DNA of 64,000 bases from Ichthyophonus hoferi (lineage: Eukaryota > Opisthokonta > Ichthyosporea > Ichthyophonida > Ichthyophonidae), in assembly GCA_002751075.1 (NCBI GenBank), contig NAOQ01000042.1, positions 113,996 to 177,995 on the forward strand, given 5' to 3'. Each line of letters begins with the position of its first letter. Within the stretch, counting starts at the first letter, position 1. A program made the translations under genes and the position numbers. Positions 1-12,172 of this stretch are shown piece by piece. The notes under the pieces were generated by a model, which did not search any database, was not told the DNA's origin, and worked only from the letters and a program-made list of their open reading frames with translations.

Positions 1-552
1 TTAGATAGAACTTTGTTGAGCCAAAATTCTAATCTATTATGTTTCATTTATTGCTTACCAGATTCTCACTTGGTGCTTCTTGTATCATAAATACTGCTTA
101 TATGTAATAATCGTAGTTATAGTCGTTATTAACGAACATGAATATTATAGTCTGGGAGCATTATTAAGTCAGCCACTCAAGACTCAGTTTTCTTTCCCTT
201 TGCACTCCGAAGCAGGCGATTCAAAGATGCTTTTCCATTAACTATGGCCAGTGTAGAGAGTGGCCTTGGCCTAAGGCCCCTTTAAACTTTAGTTTTCAGG
301 TCATCTAGGACTCAAAAAATGGATTGATCACCTTCCAGCGTTACTTAGATGCGGAGTGTCGGCATATAGATGATGCTAGGTCTACTTACTCGGGGCAATG
401 CATTGGCCCAATTGCGTATGATCCGCACGACCATACCATCCGCTATTACACAAAGATAACTCTTGATTAACTCAATTAGCCACCTAAGTTCCAAAACTTA
501 TGTCTCATACTCTCTGTTAGTCTCAGAGAAGTCAGTCTGCCATTTTATTATT

Positions 553-1170
553 TTAGTAATTTGGGTTCGTAACCGTGTGATAATTTGATATTGACGATTG
601 AGTCTTCGGTTCGCGTAGTTCAGTTTGGTTTTGTGTAGAGGCATCTTCGGCTGGGCCAGCAGTAGCAACAATACTTACTGCTGATCCTCTTTCAATAAAA
701 TAGAATTTAACAGCAAGTGTATATGTTGATTCTATCTCGAATTGATTATTGCGGTTGTATTCAGCTATGAGTTTAGGAGGTATTCCCGCCTTAATTTGCG
801 TGGATGTGATAGTGCTTACAGCACAATGTGTACAATCAGTGCTAGGTGTTATATTTTTATGTATATAATGGGTGTTATCGGTTTCAAACATTACTGAGAA
901 ATTCTCAGTGTTATCAGTAGGAGAAAGATTCTCAGAACACTGCCGCTTATTCTTAAATGCTAATACTGATCTAGACATTACAATAAAGGTACGATGATTA
1001 TAGAATGCAAACCAGTATCCTTTAATCATTAAGATAAATTATACATATATAAGAAATGCAAAACTTTGCTTTAAAATAGGTGAAACATCATTAAACTTGC
1101 TTATTATTAGTTGCTTTTGTTCCTTTTATCCTTTCCGCAGCATGTGTTTATTGCAGGTGTCAATTTAGTT
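553..1170 (-). repeat. Dispersed repeat, copy A, with a 158-residue open frame of unknown function
   Basis: The minus strand holds an open frame of 158 residues (1029 down to 553). An internal Met in the context MSRSVLAF is an alternative start. The protein has no motif I recognise; it is Ser/Thr/Asn-rich with short marks QCS, NTEN, YIH and IKAGIP. The same DNA and protein marks recur near 9.4-9.9 kb on the plus strand and near 54.0-54.5 kb on the minus strand, so this is one copy of a dispersed family, not a lone gene. Similarity to the 9.4 kb copy extends upstream of the frame to about position 1,140, so the repeated unit is larger than the frame. Class unknown. I see nothing else recognisable in 1-552 or in 1,171-2,082, which is AT-rich promoter-side sequence for the next gene. 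Confidence 0.55.
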
Positions 1171-2082
1171 CGCTTCATCGAAGTGTTCAAACCGTATACT
1201 ACGTATTGACAAATCGATTTATTCATTGGGGAACGGTATTCGATTAACTAATAGAAGGTCAAGAAACGTCAGTACAGTTATTGGCAAGGCGCTGGGTAAA
1301 ATATGAAGAATTCCATATATAAAAAACCCCCTATTTAGGGTCTAAATAAAATTTAAATAAAATCCATGTAATTTAAAAAGATGAAAATAAAAATTGTAAA
1401 ATAGAAACGATTACAACCTACTTAAAATGAATAAAGCTCTGCATATGCGCTCTAAGTTTATTGATTGATCCTTGTAAAGAGGCTTATTTGTTAATCAATC
1501 ATATTGGGATGGATTTAACATAAGCATACTTTAATTGTTTCACTAACCAATAGTATATTGGAATGTATAATGTTATGATTGGTTGTATTTTATGGCTATT
1601 GGTAAGATCTTGATAGTATCATCTTATGCAGAACGTGCCAATTAAGACTAGAAGCATTTGTTAAGCTCATAACCTTCGAGACCATATCAGTTATATCATA
1701 TACATATATAAATATATTAATTATAATTTGCTTAGCTATAAATGTATGTGTTCTAATATAAGCAATCAATTAATTTTGATGATTATATTTTATATTTCAA
1801 TGTTTGTTTGCCCTCTCCATATTATATATATATATATGTATTATGTAAATGACAGTCGTCATTATCACGTATAATCGTGTGATTCTCAAGATGTAAACTG
1901 AATAGAAGTTAACCTATTGGGTCTATATCAAATAAAGTATTTAGCTAGAGTATGTAGCCAATAAAAAGCGTCAAGCTATGTATATCTGCAGATAGATATA
2001 CTTTATTTATTGTTTATATCAAAGATAATTTATTTATCATGTACACCATTTTTCATGTTTTGATTTTTTAAAATAAGAACAA

Positions 2083-5000
2083 ATGATGTCCTCCATTGTT
2101 GCCTTCCAAATACTGCTGTTATGTATATTACTTTCAGTGATCAAATCCGTGTTTTCTAAAGCTATTCATCTCACAGCTCCGGAAACTAATAAATATTTTG
2201 TTCCAAATTACCCAACATCCTATACAGTCAAAGGTGTGAACTAATCAATGATGGCTTACTGTACAACTGTCCGTAATTCTCATTGATAGTTTTTCAAACA
2301 CAGGGTTAGATACATAACTAACCCATATGTATTTCCTATTGTACACTATCTTGTATGGTTCTACTTAATCATTAGTTTGTACTACAATACTGTAATAACA
2401 TGTAGATCAACTTCCCCTTGGAAATCCTGTCAATTCTAGTTCTTGATTACGTTTAATTGATAATTATTACCTAACTGTATGGATAAAATCCAATCCAGGT
2501 GTCTTTGAAATACCCTATGCCAATATAGAGGAACCTGTAGAGGTACATATTGATAAACCCAACCATCGTCAAAGCATAAGTTTCTATGATGGCCTGGATA
2601 GTTATATTTACTTGAATGTGGGACGAAAAACAGCACGATCATATGAAATATATGTTGAAAAAGATCACAAAGCGTAAGTAGTTATGAATCATGTATATAT
2701 AGAAGCTTTAGAACAGGGTAAAGGAAAGATGAAATGATGTATTTTGTGTTACGGCTATATTGTGTATATAAATAACTTTAAATTTTCGTGCGTAGTTGTC
2801 TGTAAAGCTAATGGGCTCAACAGAAAAGACAAGGTGATGGTCAACATGTTCAGTTAGTTTATTCTATAAATGACATACCTCTAGGAGTAGGTGAAAACAA
2901 TTAACCTAGGAAGGCAATTCAAAGTGATACGATAAGGATATATGTAAGTGATAGATACAGATCAATGAAATATTATTGACCAGTAAGAAGGATAATGGCC
3001 AGTAAATTCCTACCAAACTGACTAGAAAAGAATTTTCACTATGTTTTAATAAATAAAAGAAAATCATAATAACAATAACAATAAGCAATCTATTTAAGTG
3101 CGGTGAAAGTTGTGGTACTAACAAGCGCTTGATCTCCCTTTATTTTTCCTTCAATATTTCTTTCTGTATCATCCTATTGTATTTAACCTCTTATTTTAAA
3201 CTTGTATAGATGTCAACAATCAGGCCCATTGGAGATGTACAGAAAAGGGAAGATTGAAAAACCAGTTGTATATCCTGTGGCATTTCTCCCTGATCTCTCT
3301 ACTTTCAAATATATGGGGAAAGTGTTATGTCTACCGTACTTGAGTAAGTATTTTATTTTGCTGTATCTATTCAGATGTCTATGTTTACATCTAACTGTAT
3401 TTTCAATTTTTATATAAAAATTTACTCACTTCTGTTATCCTGTTATGTTTGGTTGTATATTTACATAATGGTCCGATCTAGTGATATTAATTATTTCATG
3501 TAAACCCAATTTATTCTCCATGCCTTATTTATACGGTTATTGCCTCTCCATATCATATTATTGCAAAATTTCTTTCTGCCATTTCCATCCATTCCGCGAC
3601 CATTAAATTCACCATACATAATCGAATATATCTGCAATTCACTTACTAAGATACAATTTTTTTCTTTTTTCCTTTCTCTGCATTCAGATGGTCTATGCCA
3701 TAAATGGGAATACTCTTACAAGCAGAATGATATGACCAATACATATGTGTTCTATACCAAGGATGACATATACTTCACCCCTGTAGTCTACTCAATGATA
3801 GGATATGATATGCCATTCTCAAGGTAGGTCTGGTATCACATTATTTTTATAATCTTATGTCTATATGTACATATGTATACACAGCCACTTCTATGCTACT
3901 TTTACCTTTACGTTCACTATTATTATTTATCATTTAGCCTTTCACTTACATATGTATTGATTGAGTAACATTTCAAGTCTAGTGTACTTTGTGATTCGAT
4001 ATATCGCTTCTTATCTATCCTTGTTATAATTTTCCGGCGCATGCTCGTCTCAGAAACATTGCACTTCCTTGCATTTTTTTACTATGTTTTTCATCTTTAC
4101 TATACTTACAATCATAACCAATTTAATATATGTATATGGGATGGCAATGCATCTCAGAAGGAACATATGCAGCTGGAATTTTAATGTTTCTTTAAATAAA
4201 CTTGATGTAGAAGGCATAACCAATAGTAAAATACACATCTATATATGTACATTCACATGTCTAAATGATATCCTTAATCAATATTACTTATTTAATACTA
4301 TAAATTACTCCATTAATGTTATCATTGTTGCATGCTGCATTATAAATTACACTATATAACGACATTAGTATTATATATTGTACCATGCTCTACTCATATA
4401 ATAACATTTTTATCATCTCCTATACAGTCACTACGATATGTACAAGATTATCTATCAATCATTCCAACCAGGGTTTAATGAGTCCATGTTTATCCCGCCT
4501 ACCATATGTGCACCGGCACCCAATGATAAGGTAGATCCCTCCTATCACTTCTCTTTTTAATTTTAAAGCCTTATTTTTTACTCGTTTTTTCTCCTGAAAA
4601 TGTTTCTTTGTTAAATTCCTTTTAGACACTTTTTTATCTCTATTCTTCCCATTTTATTTTATTTTTTAATATAAATTCTATTTATTTTTTATTTTTTAGT
4701 ACTATGTCATATTGCTATTCTTTTTCGTTCTAACAATACATACATACAATTCCTTTTATTTGTTTTTGCTCTTTCTTGCTATAAATTAAATTATTATTTC
4801 ATACACACTGCATATTTATATTACATTACCTCCATATATATAAGCTGATATACATAATATTCTTATCTCATACTGTAAAGCGTATAAAAATATACAAACC
4901 AGCACAGATGGACAAATACATAACTATAAATTTTCTATAAAAAAATCATGAAACTTATATGCTTACATTAGTATAATGCCATAAGAATTATATCTACCCT

Positions 5001-7531
5001 ATAATTATTCAACCCAGCTTATATACTCCATAGTTATGATACAAAGGCATGCACATTGAAGATGAAGAAAGCAAGAGGGGAAAGCATATAGACTATATTT
5101 TGTCTTATCATATTATATTATCTGGAAAATATTGGTCCTGGGACCACGTTAATTGATTTTATCTTATCTTATATCTCCATTAGATCTCTTCCCATCACTC
5201 TGTTCTAGATGATTTTGGATCAATGTTTACAACATATGACCATGTACACGAGAAATTTGACGCATTTATAGACACACATAGTAGGTTAGTAACCGCTACT
5301 ACATGCAATGTATTTGTGTTCTTTTTTATGCGGCATACGCGTAACTGTAACTCTCTCCTTGTATGTATATACATATATTTATATATAGATAAATGTATAT
5401 AAACATGTGTAATATCACATTAATTCCTTTATTCCTTTCGTTTTCAGTGATTCTACTACCTCTTCACTTGCTTTTGTTCACATTCAGCACACATTGATTA
5501 ATTGTAATAAATCTTAATCTGCTCCTAACATGTCATTATTAACATACAGGGAATATCAACCTGGCTCTATAGAGTATAATCAACGGAAAAATCATTTCCG
5601 TAAAAACTTAGCATTAATTAATAACAAGGTCTGTACTCGTGTATGCTTCTATGTATGCTGCATATACTCTATTAATGCTATGCATATTCTATCTTTTTCT
5701 CATTCTTATTTATTGTTTTTCTCTCTCTCTTCCTGGCATTTATCCATTTATGGCCTTCTATTTATAGTTTATTTATCTCAATATCTCCACTCAATTACAT
5801 CTCTTATATATATATATACATGTATTATTAAAACGTGTGCGAATATTTTCTTTAATTACATATATAATTATGTATATGAGTACTTTAATTGACAATATTT
5901 AAAAAACATCATGAATTGTATATGTATATTCATTGATAATATAAGTATGAGAATGTTTGCTAATTATATATGAATATCTTCATGGCAATATATATTCAGC
6001 ATCTAAAATAATCAAGCATAGACTGACTTAAAGTAGCCAGGATACAATTCTTAATCTATCAGTATTATTGCTAAAAAAATTATAGCATACAGCCTTTAAA
6101 CCTATAACCTATAATTAGAATCCTGCACGGATCCAGGCCTAATTAACATACCTTTATATCAATTGGTCCTTATAGAATCGGCAGGCCACTGGGATCACTT
6201 ATCGTCTCAACCACTTGGCTGATCTTAGTCTAGCAGAAAGGCAGCAACGGAATGGCTACCGACCACACAAGGGCAACCCCTTGGGAAATGAAAAGAAAGA
6301 TCCAATTCATATAATGTCTAATAAAACATTGAAAACTACTGTTGATTGGAGACACAGTGGTGCTGTATCAGCTGTTAAGGTTGGTGCAAAGCAAATGACA
6401 GTGGCTGTGATATATCTGAATGTGTTTATTAACTGCAGTTTAGTGATATGTGCAGAATATTCTACTGGCTTTAGTAGTAGATAGGAGTATTCACCTGTTA
6501 TGTACACTATAAACTGTTCACTATTTATTATATATTATATAAATTGAGTATATCTGTTATATTCTTTATTATCAATGTTGTTCTCTTCTATCATCTTCTC
6601 GTATAGCTTGTGCCAGTCCACCTTTCCCTTTAAGTAAATATAACTTATTTTCTTGGGTCTTGCCATAGGTTTTTAATCAATTAGATTTACATTTACCAAT
6701 ACAAATAAACCGGTATATAATGACGTCAACTTTATTTATTTTTTCGTTATGACCTTTCTGTTTAGACAAATATTTATTAATGTTTCCTTCACCAACTATA
6801 TTGACTAAACATTTTTATTCCTCTATCTATCCACAACCACATTAATTATATATATTTTATTCCTCTATCCCAGTTCGATCCTAATAGTCTATACACACAT
6901 ACAGGACCAAGGTAAATGTGGGTCGTGTTGGACGTTCAGTGCAGTAGAAACTATAGAGAGTGCCTGGCAGATAGCCACCGGCAACCTCGTAGTACTTTCT
7001 ACACAACAATTACTAGACTGTGCATGGAGTAAAGATAATCATGGTTGTGATGGAGGAGAGGAGGTGTCTGCTATGAAGTATGTGATAGAGGTCGGAGGAA
7101 TTATGTTGGAAGAGGATTATAGGTATGTTATAGCTCTGGTGTCTGTTCATATACATTTACCTTACTAGTCTTTCTCTTTATATTTGCTCGCTTTTGGAGG
7201 TTTTTTCTTTGTACTTTCTCCCTTATGGTATTGTTTATTTTCCATTTCGATTTCTTTATCCTTTTATGTTTTACATTTCTGTTTCACTGCCTCACTATAT
7301 CACCCCCCCTATATTATCTAGATACATCGGGGAAGATGGTTATTGTATGTTCAACGCTACGCTTGCAGCAGCTCATATACACAGTGTGGTCAAGATACCG
7401 GAAGGTGATGAGGAGGCCTTGAAAGATGCTATAGCTACAGTAGGGCCAGTGTCCGTGGCCTTTGATGCTAGCCATGATTCACTCTCATTTTATTCTAGGT
7501 ATAATGTATATATGTGTATGTGTGAATGTAT

Positions 7532-7562
<31 letters not shown>

Positions 7563-8675
7563 CGGGCATTTTTATGTAGACAATTATAATATTTATAATT
7601 CAAAATTGTTATGATTGAAATGTATATTATTATTTAAGTTAGGGTTATATGACATTAATTCTGCATGACTATAATATATTGCTTCAGTAAGGTTGGGATT
7701 ATATATGTTAATATAAGATTTGCACCTTCATAATAGGTACAACCCACATATTCGTTTGTATAATTATTCACAAATGATGTTTACCTTTTAAAATTAATAC
7801 TATGCATACTAATACCACAAATACATTGATTGTTGTGTATGAATTGGTACAATTATATAAACGTACTATATAATAATCGATTAAAGACTGCATAGAAGAC
7901 TATACTAACAAGGTACTATATTAATAGTGGGGTATACTACGACAAAGACTGCAGTAGTACAGAACTGGATCATGCTGTGGTGGTAGTGGGCTATGGTGTT
8001 GAGAATGGAATGGATTATTGGTAATTAGTATTCTCTTTTTTCTTCCTCTTTTTCTCTCACTATATCATTCTTGAATTGATGTTCTGGGTTTGTGCATATT
8101 TATGTATATACGTGACTGTATTTATATAGTTAAATTATCTACTATTATACTCTTATAATTAGTTTTTATGCTATCTTCCTATTATAAATAAACTGCATGC
8201 TATCATACTAACACAGTTAAATTATATACTAGCATACTTACATAGTTAAAATATAATGTTATGCATTCTTTTTGTTTCTATTTATTTTTATTTATTTATT
8301 TTTGTAATCGCCCAGTCTTCTGTATCTATCACATCAAATATCAGTATTTCAATTGGATAGGTTAGAATCCCAATAATTAAATTTGCATTCTAACCAATTA
8401 AGCGGTATATACATTTTTCTTTCAATATGTTATTCGTTTTTACAACATATGCTTGAATTGTATCATTTTATTTTTACTTTCTCTACTTGTAACATTCTAT
8501 ATTATCTTAATCATTAAGACCTTTTATAACTAAATTTGGAATTTCCTTGCGCAGGTTAGTGAAGAATTCATGGAGTACATACTGGGGAGACATGGGATAT
8601 TTTAAATTGGCTCGCAATCGTAATAACCACTGTGGTATTGCCACAGCTGCTGCCTACGCATTGATTACTAGTTAG
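2083..8675 (+). CDS. 26/29-kDa-type papain-family (C1A) cysteine protease
   Basis: Twelve exons join in phase to a 560-residue protein: 2083-2233, 2499-2673, 3210-3343, 3688-3823, 4428-4530, 5184-5284, 5550-5628, 6185-6379, 6905-7122, 7322-7498, 7928-8020, 8555-8675. Residues 1 to about 23 form a hydrophobic signal peptide. Residues 50-270 match the unusual N-terminal domain of the insect 26/29-kDa proteinase, which resembles no ordinary prodomain. An inhibitor-like propeptide follows (NHLADL in exon 8), then a papain domain from about residue 341. Gln360 and Cys366 lie in DQGKCGSCW, His505 in [11 protein letters not shown] and Asn525 in VKNSW, so the catalytic set is complete. Length fits the family (about 550). 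Expected role: endopeptidase of lysosomes or granules, or a secreted digestive enzyme. Two ATGs are adjacent at 2083 and 2086; the first was taken. Splice sites are mostly GTAAGT-like. It ends TAG at 8675. Confidence 0.93.
7535..7562. repeat. (TA)n microsatellite in protease intron 10
   Basis: About 14 TA units start 37 bases after the exon 10 donor. A likely length-polymorphic site with no apparent function. Confidence 0.9.
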
Positions 8676-9394
8676 TATATATGTATATAATTGGTTAGGG
8701 GAAGGCTGTCAAAGTACAAAGAACTAAATTTATAATTACGTGTATAAAAAACCCCATGTCCTGCATAAACAACATCAAGGTTGACAATTCACTAATAATT
8801 ATACTCAGTAATACTTGAACAAGTGCTTGTAAATTATACGCAGTTTATTGAAGTTATAAAGTTTTTTATTGAATATAAACAGTTAGTTTGATATTCGAGA
8901 TAAGTGAAAATACCCCATATATGGCACAATAAACTAACTAGGTCAAATACGAAGAGCCCGAACGTTATTTCCGCACTGGCTTTTATCATAAATACGGTGA
9001 CTTAAAAGCTTCGTTAATCTTGGTTACATTGGTTTCCATTGCAAGACTGTCAACTCCTGAGGAACAGGTGGTACAATCAACAGGCTGGTAACAGGCGGGT
9101 CATGAAATGATTAGTCCATATTAGTTGTTTTAATGACGCTCTGAGTCTTATAAAATGATTCGCCAACGTAGATTAATCGAAAATGAGCAATTGGATTATT
9201 GATGCGGACATTAGCTAAAAAGTTGTCCATATAAGGACACGTGTATTAGACCAATTGAAGAATTAAGATCAACTTATGATTGAGAAATTCTAGTGGGCCT
9301 TACTGAACCAACCATATTAACCAATAATGAGTTTTATGACTGTTTCTATTTTGAACTGAAGTATGGAACAGCTACATTGACATACTCATCCGTA

Positions 9395-9925
9395 ATAAAC
9401 AAGGATAAAGGGATTGGAAACAACTAATAACGACACGGATCATGACGTATAAATCATTATAAACAAAGCTTTGCGCTTCTTATAACGGGTTAACAATTTG
9501 CTATATATATTCTCATTGATGGTGATAAGGTATTTGGCCTACATTCTATAACCATCGTATTTTATTGTAAGTTCTAGCTCTTTGTTGACACTTGATTATA
9601 ATCGTCAGTGTTCAGATCTTTCTCCTATTAAGAATACTGAGAACTGTTTAGTTACTTTCAATAGTAGTAATAATTATTGCATACACCCAGCCTTAGCGCC
9701 TCTCACTATTCGTTTACATTGTGCTATTACCACAAACGCACCCAAGCCTATTAAGGCAGAAATCTCTTCTTGATTTGCAGAAGAATACTTCAAACAGTTG
9801 AGTATAGAACCATCGTACACTTCTACATTAAGCTTATCTCATTTTTCAATTGAAAGTGGATCAGAGCTAAGCGCTGTTTCTATTGCTAGCTAGCCCAGCC
9901 TGAGATGCTTCTAAATTATACCTAA
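9395..9925 (+). repeat. Dispersed repeat, copy B (decayed)
   Basis: This stretch aligns by eye with copy A read on the minus strand. Shared marks include ACATTCTATAACCATCGTA before the frame, the codons for QCS, SP and NTEN near 9,605-9,650, and GCCCAGCC..AGATGC near 9,893. The open part (9582-9773) gives 63 residues, and the remainder is decayed. Orientation is opposite to copy A, so the two copies flank the cysteine protease gene as a divergent inverted pair about 8 kb apart. Flanking 8,676-9,394 holds the protease 3' end and nothing recognisable. Confidence 0.6.
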
Positions 9926-12172
9926 TTGGAGCCCCCGAAGTTTGTAGACAAGTCACCAGAACTATTCCATATTGTTATATTTGGAGATCCCACTCCCTTT
10001 CTTTCTTTCTTCTTATTTCCTCGCATATATCATTAGTAATTTGTAACTGTTCTTATTTATAAATCTCCTGCTTATGTATTGGAATAGAATCTGAACTACA
10101 ATTAGTCAATGTTGCCGAATACATGACATGCCACACATGTTCCCCCTTCTGATAGGAGTATTGCTCTCTTCTTTTTCTATATAATATAATTATATAGTAT
10201 AATTATATATTACTAAAGATATTTCATTGTACTTAACTAGGTTCAAAATTTTTTTACTAGATAGGAATCAAGTGGTTGTTTTAATTATAATAGCGTATAT
10301 CTTCAGCAACAATTTTCTGCTAAATAATAAAAATACTCTATTTAGTATTGTATAATATTATAGATTAAATTAACTACCTAACTAACCAATTAATTATCGA
10401 TTTGATAAACGAGATCTACTGATACGATACCATTCTCATGCAATTAATTTTTGCGTTATTATTTCTAGTTAATGAATGATTTCACTATAGTCTGTCATAT
10501 ATTTAAATTTTATGTTATCTTTCATATTGAAGACTAAAAAATGAAACCATTTGATCTATGTAAACTTGATCAATTTGAGTTAAAAACTATATCAACACAT
10601 GTTTTTTAATAAAACTCGCTTGTAAGAATTTTTTGAGTGATTAATTTCCTTATAAATAGATTACCTAACACAGTTATAAAAATAACTTTGACTGCCATGA
10701 TATCGATCCAAACCTAAAAACATGTTTACAAAAGTTGCCAATTTTTTATATTTTAAGGTGTAAGAATTTGCCAGACTTTCATTATGTAACATATAAGAAG
10801 ATTAGCTAAGCCAATAATATTTCTTAATCCAATTGTTAAGATCAATCGTTGGGTTGCGGGCTCCGATAAGCCTTAGCCAGGAATATGGAGTATAAAGCAT
10901 GAGAACACAATAATTTCAAATTTTAATGTATTACCTAAGCCAATTAAACCTATCTAAAAAAAACTGGTAATTACCATGCATGATATTGCAGAAGAGGATA
11001 GATATAAAATATGTTTTCACATTCCGACGACCCTCGTAAGACCTAACTAGTTGCATATAAGACGGTTCTATTATAAATTTTATTGAAAATATTTTATTAA
11101 TATATATTATTATTATTTGAAATATAAATATATTTATTATATATATATTTTTTTTTTAATAATAGGTATGTGCCTCTATGTGTAACCCCGTTGGGTTGCA
11201 ACAGAATATGCTGGACAACAGGTAATATCCACTATCCACCTAAGGCATTGTTGTAGCTCTCTTTGCAACTACGCTAAGCAGTACGTAGATGCCCAACGTA
11301 CGTACTCACTACATAACATCAAAATACGTACTTATAATTACATAAATATAATCACTTACTTAAAAATACCATTATATAATATTCTCGTATATTATATACT
11401 ATATATACACAAACAAAAGTACGTCAATTATTCAGATTAATTAAGATAATCCTAGACCAGCCTGTGTAATTACAAATAATTCACAAATGCAGATCGCGGT
11501 AATAAGGGGTAGAGGAAGGATAATTGTAAAGGAAAAAGATGTTCATAAAGAGGGAGAAAGGGAGAGGAAATTATAGCAGAGATGAGCTGGGACAAAAGAA
11601 TTTGGTGATATGACACATCACACCTAAACACCATAACATGAGTTCATTTGATTTGTCGAGCGAACTATTAAACACTACGAAAATAAAGTATAAATATAGC
11701 TCTACGAGCATATGCCCTTTTATATTTTTATTTAGTTGACTATTGTCTTGGTTATTTATTTCCAACGTTCTTCTTACTTTTACCCTTAGCCACCTAATAT
11801 GATATTATCTTTGTACCGGTATAACTATTTCTACGTTTATCATAACTTCACTGAACGTTTTCTTGATGTTTTATTTTTCTCTCCTCCGCTTATGTATATA
11901 TACCCTTTCATTACTTTATTTTTGCGCATTTTTTCGTTATCATTCATTCACACTCTTTATTAGTTGGTTATATATCAATTCGCTTATTTATTCCATCCGC
12001 ACTATGCTATTTTATCTCTCTCCACTCCTTCAACACATATGGTCTCATATTATTGATCTTTTTCTCATATTCTTTTTCAATCTTTCTCTTCCCTCCCTCC
12101 CTCCCTCTCAGGAGTCCTCGGAGTACCTCTCCCCACCACAGGAAAAGCTCTAGTTCAACGACACCATCTACC
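9926..12172. other. Intergenic, no gene seen; likely 5' UTR exon of the kinase at its end
   Basis: Very AT-rich, with poly-T/TA runs near 11,095-11,160. No open frame here looks coding. At 12,090-12,110 a CT-rich tract ends in CTCAG, a good acceptor, so 12,111-12,172 is probably the end of the 5' UTR joined by splicing to an upstream exon I could not place. Confidence 0.4.

Noticed and set aside
7225-7422. Plus-strand frame overlapping protease exon 10
   Set aside because: Wrong frame relative to the papain domain, so a shadow.
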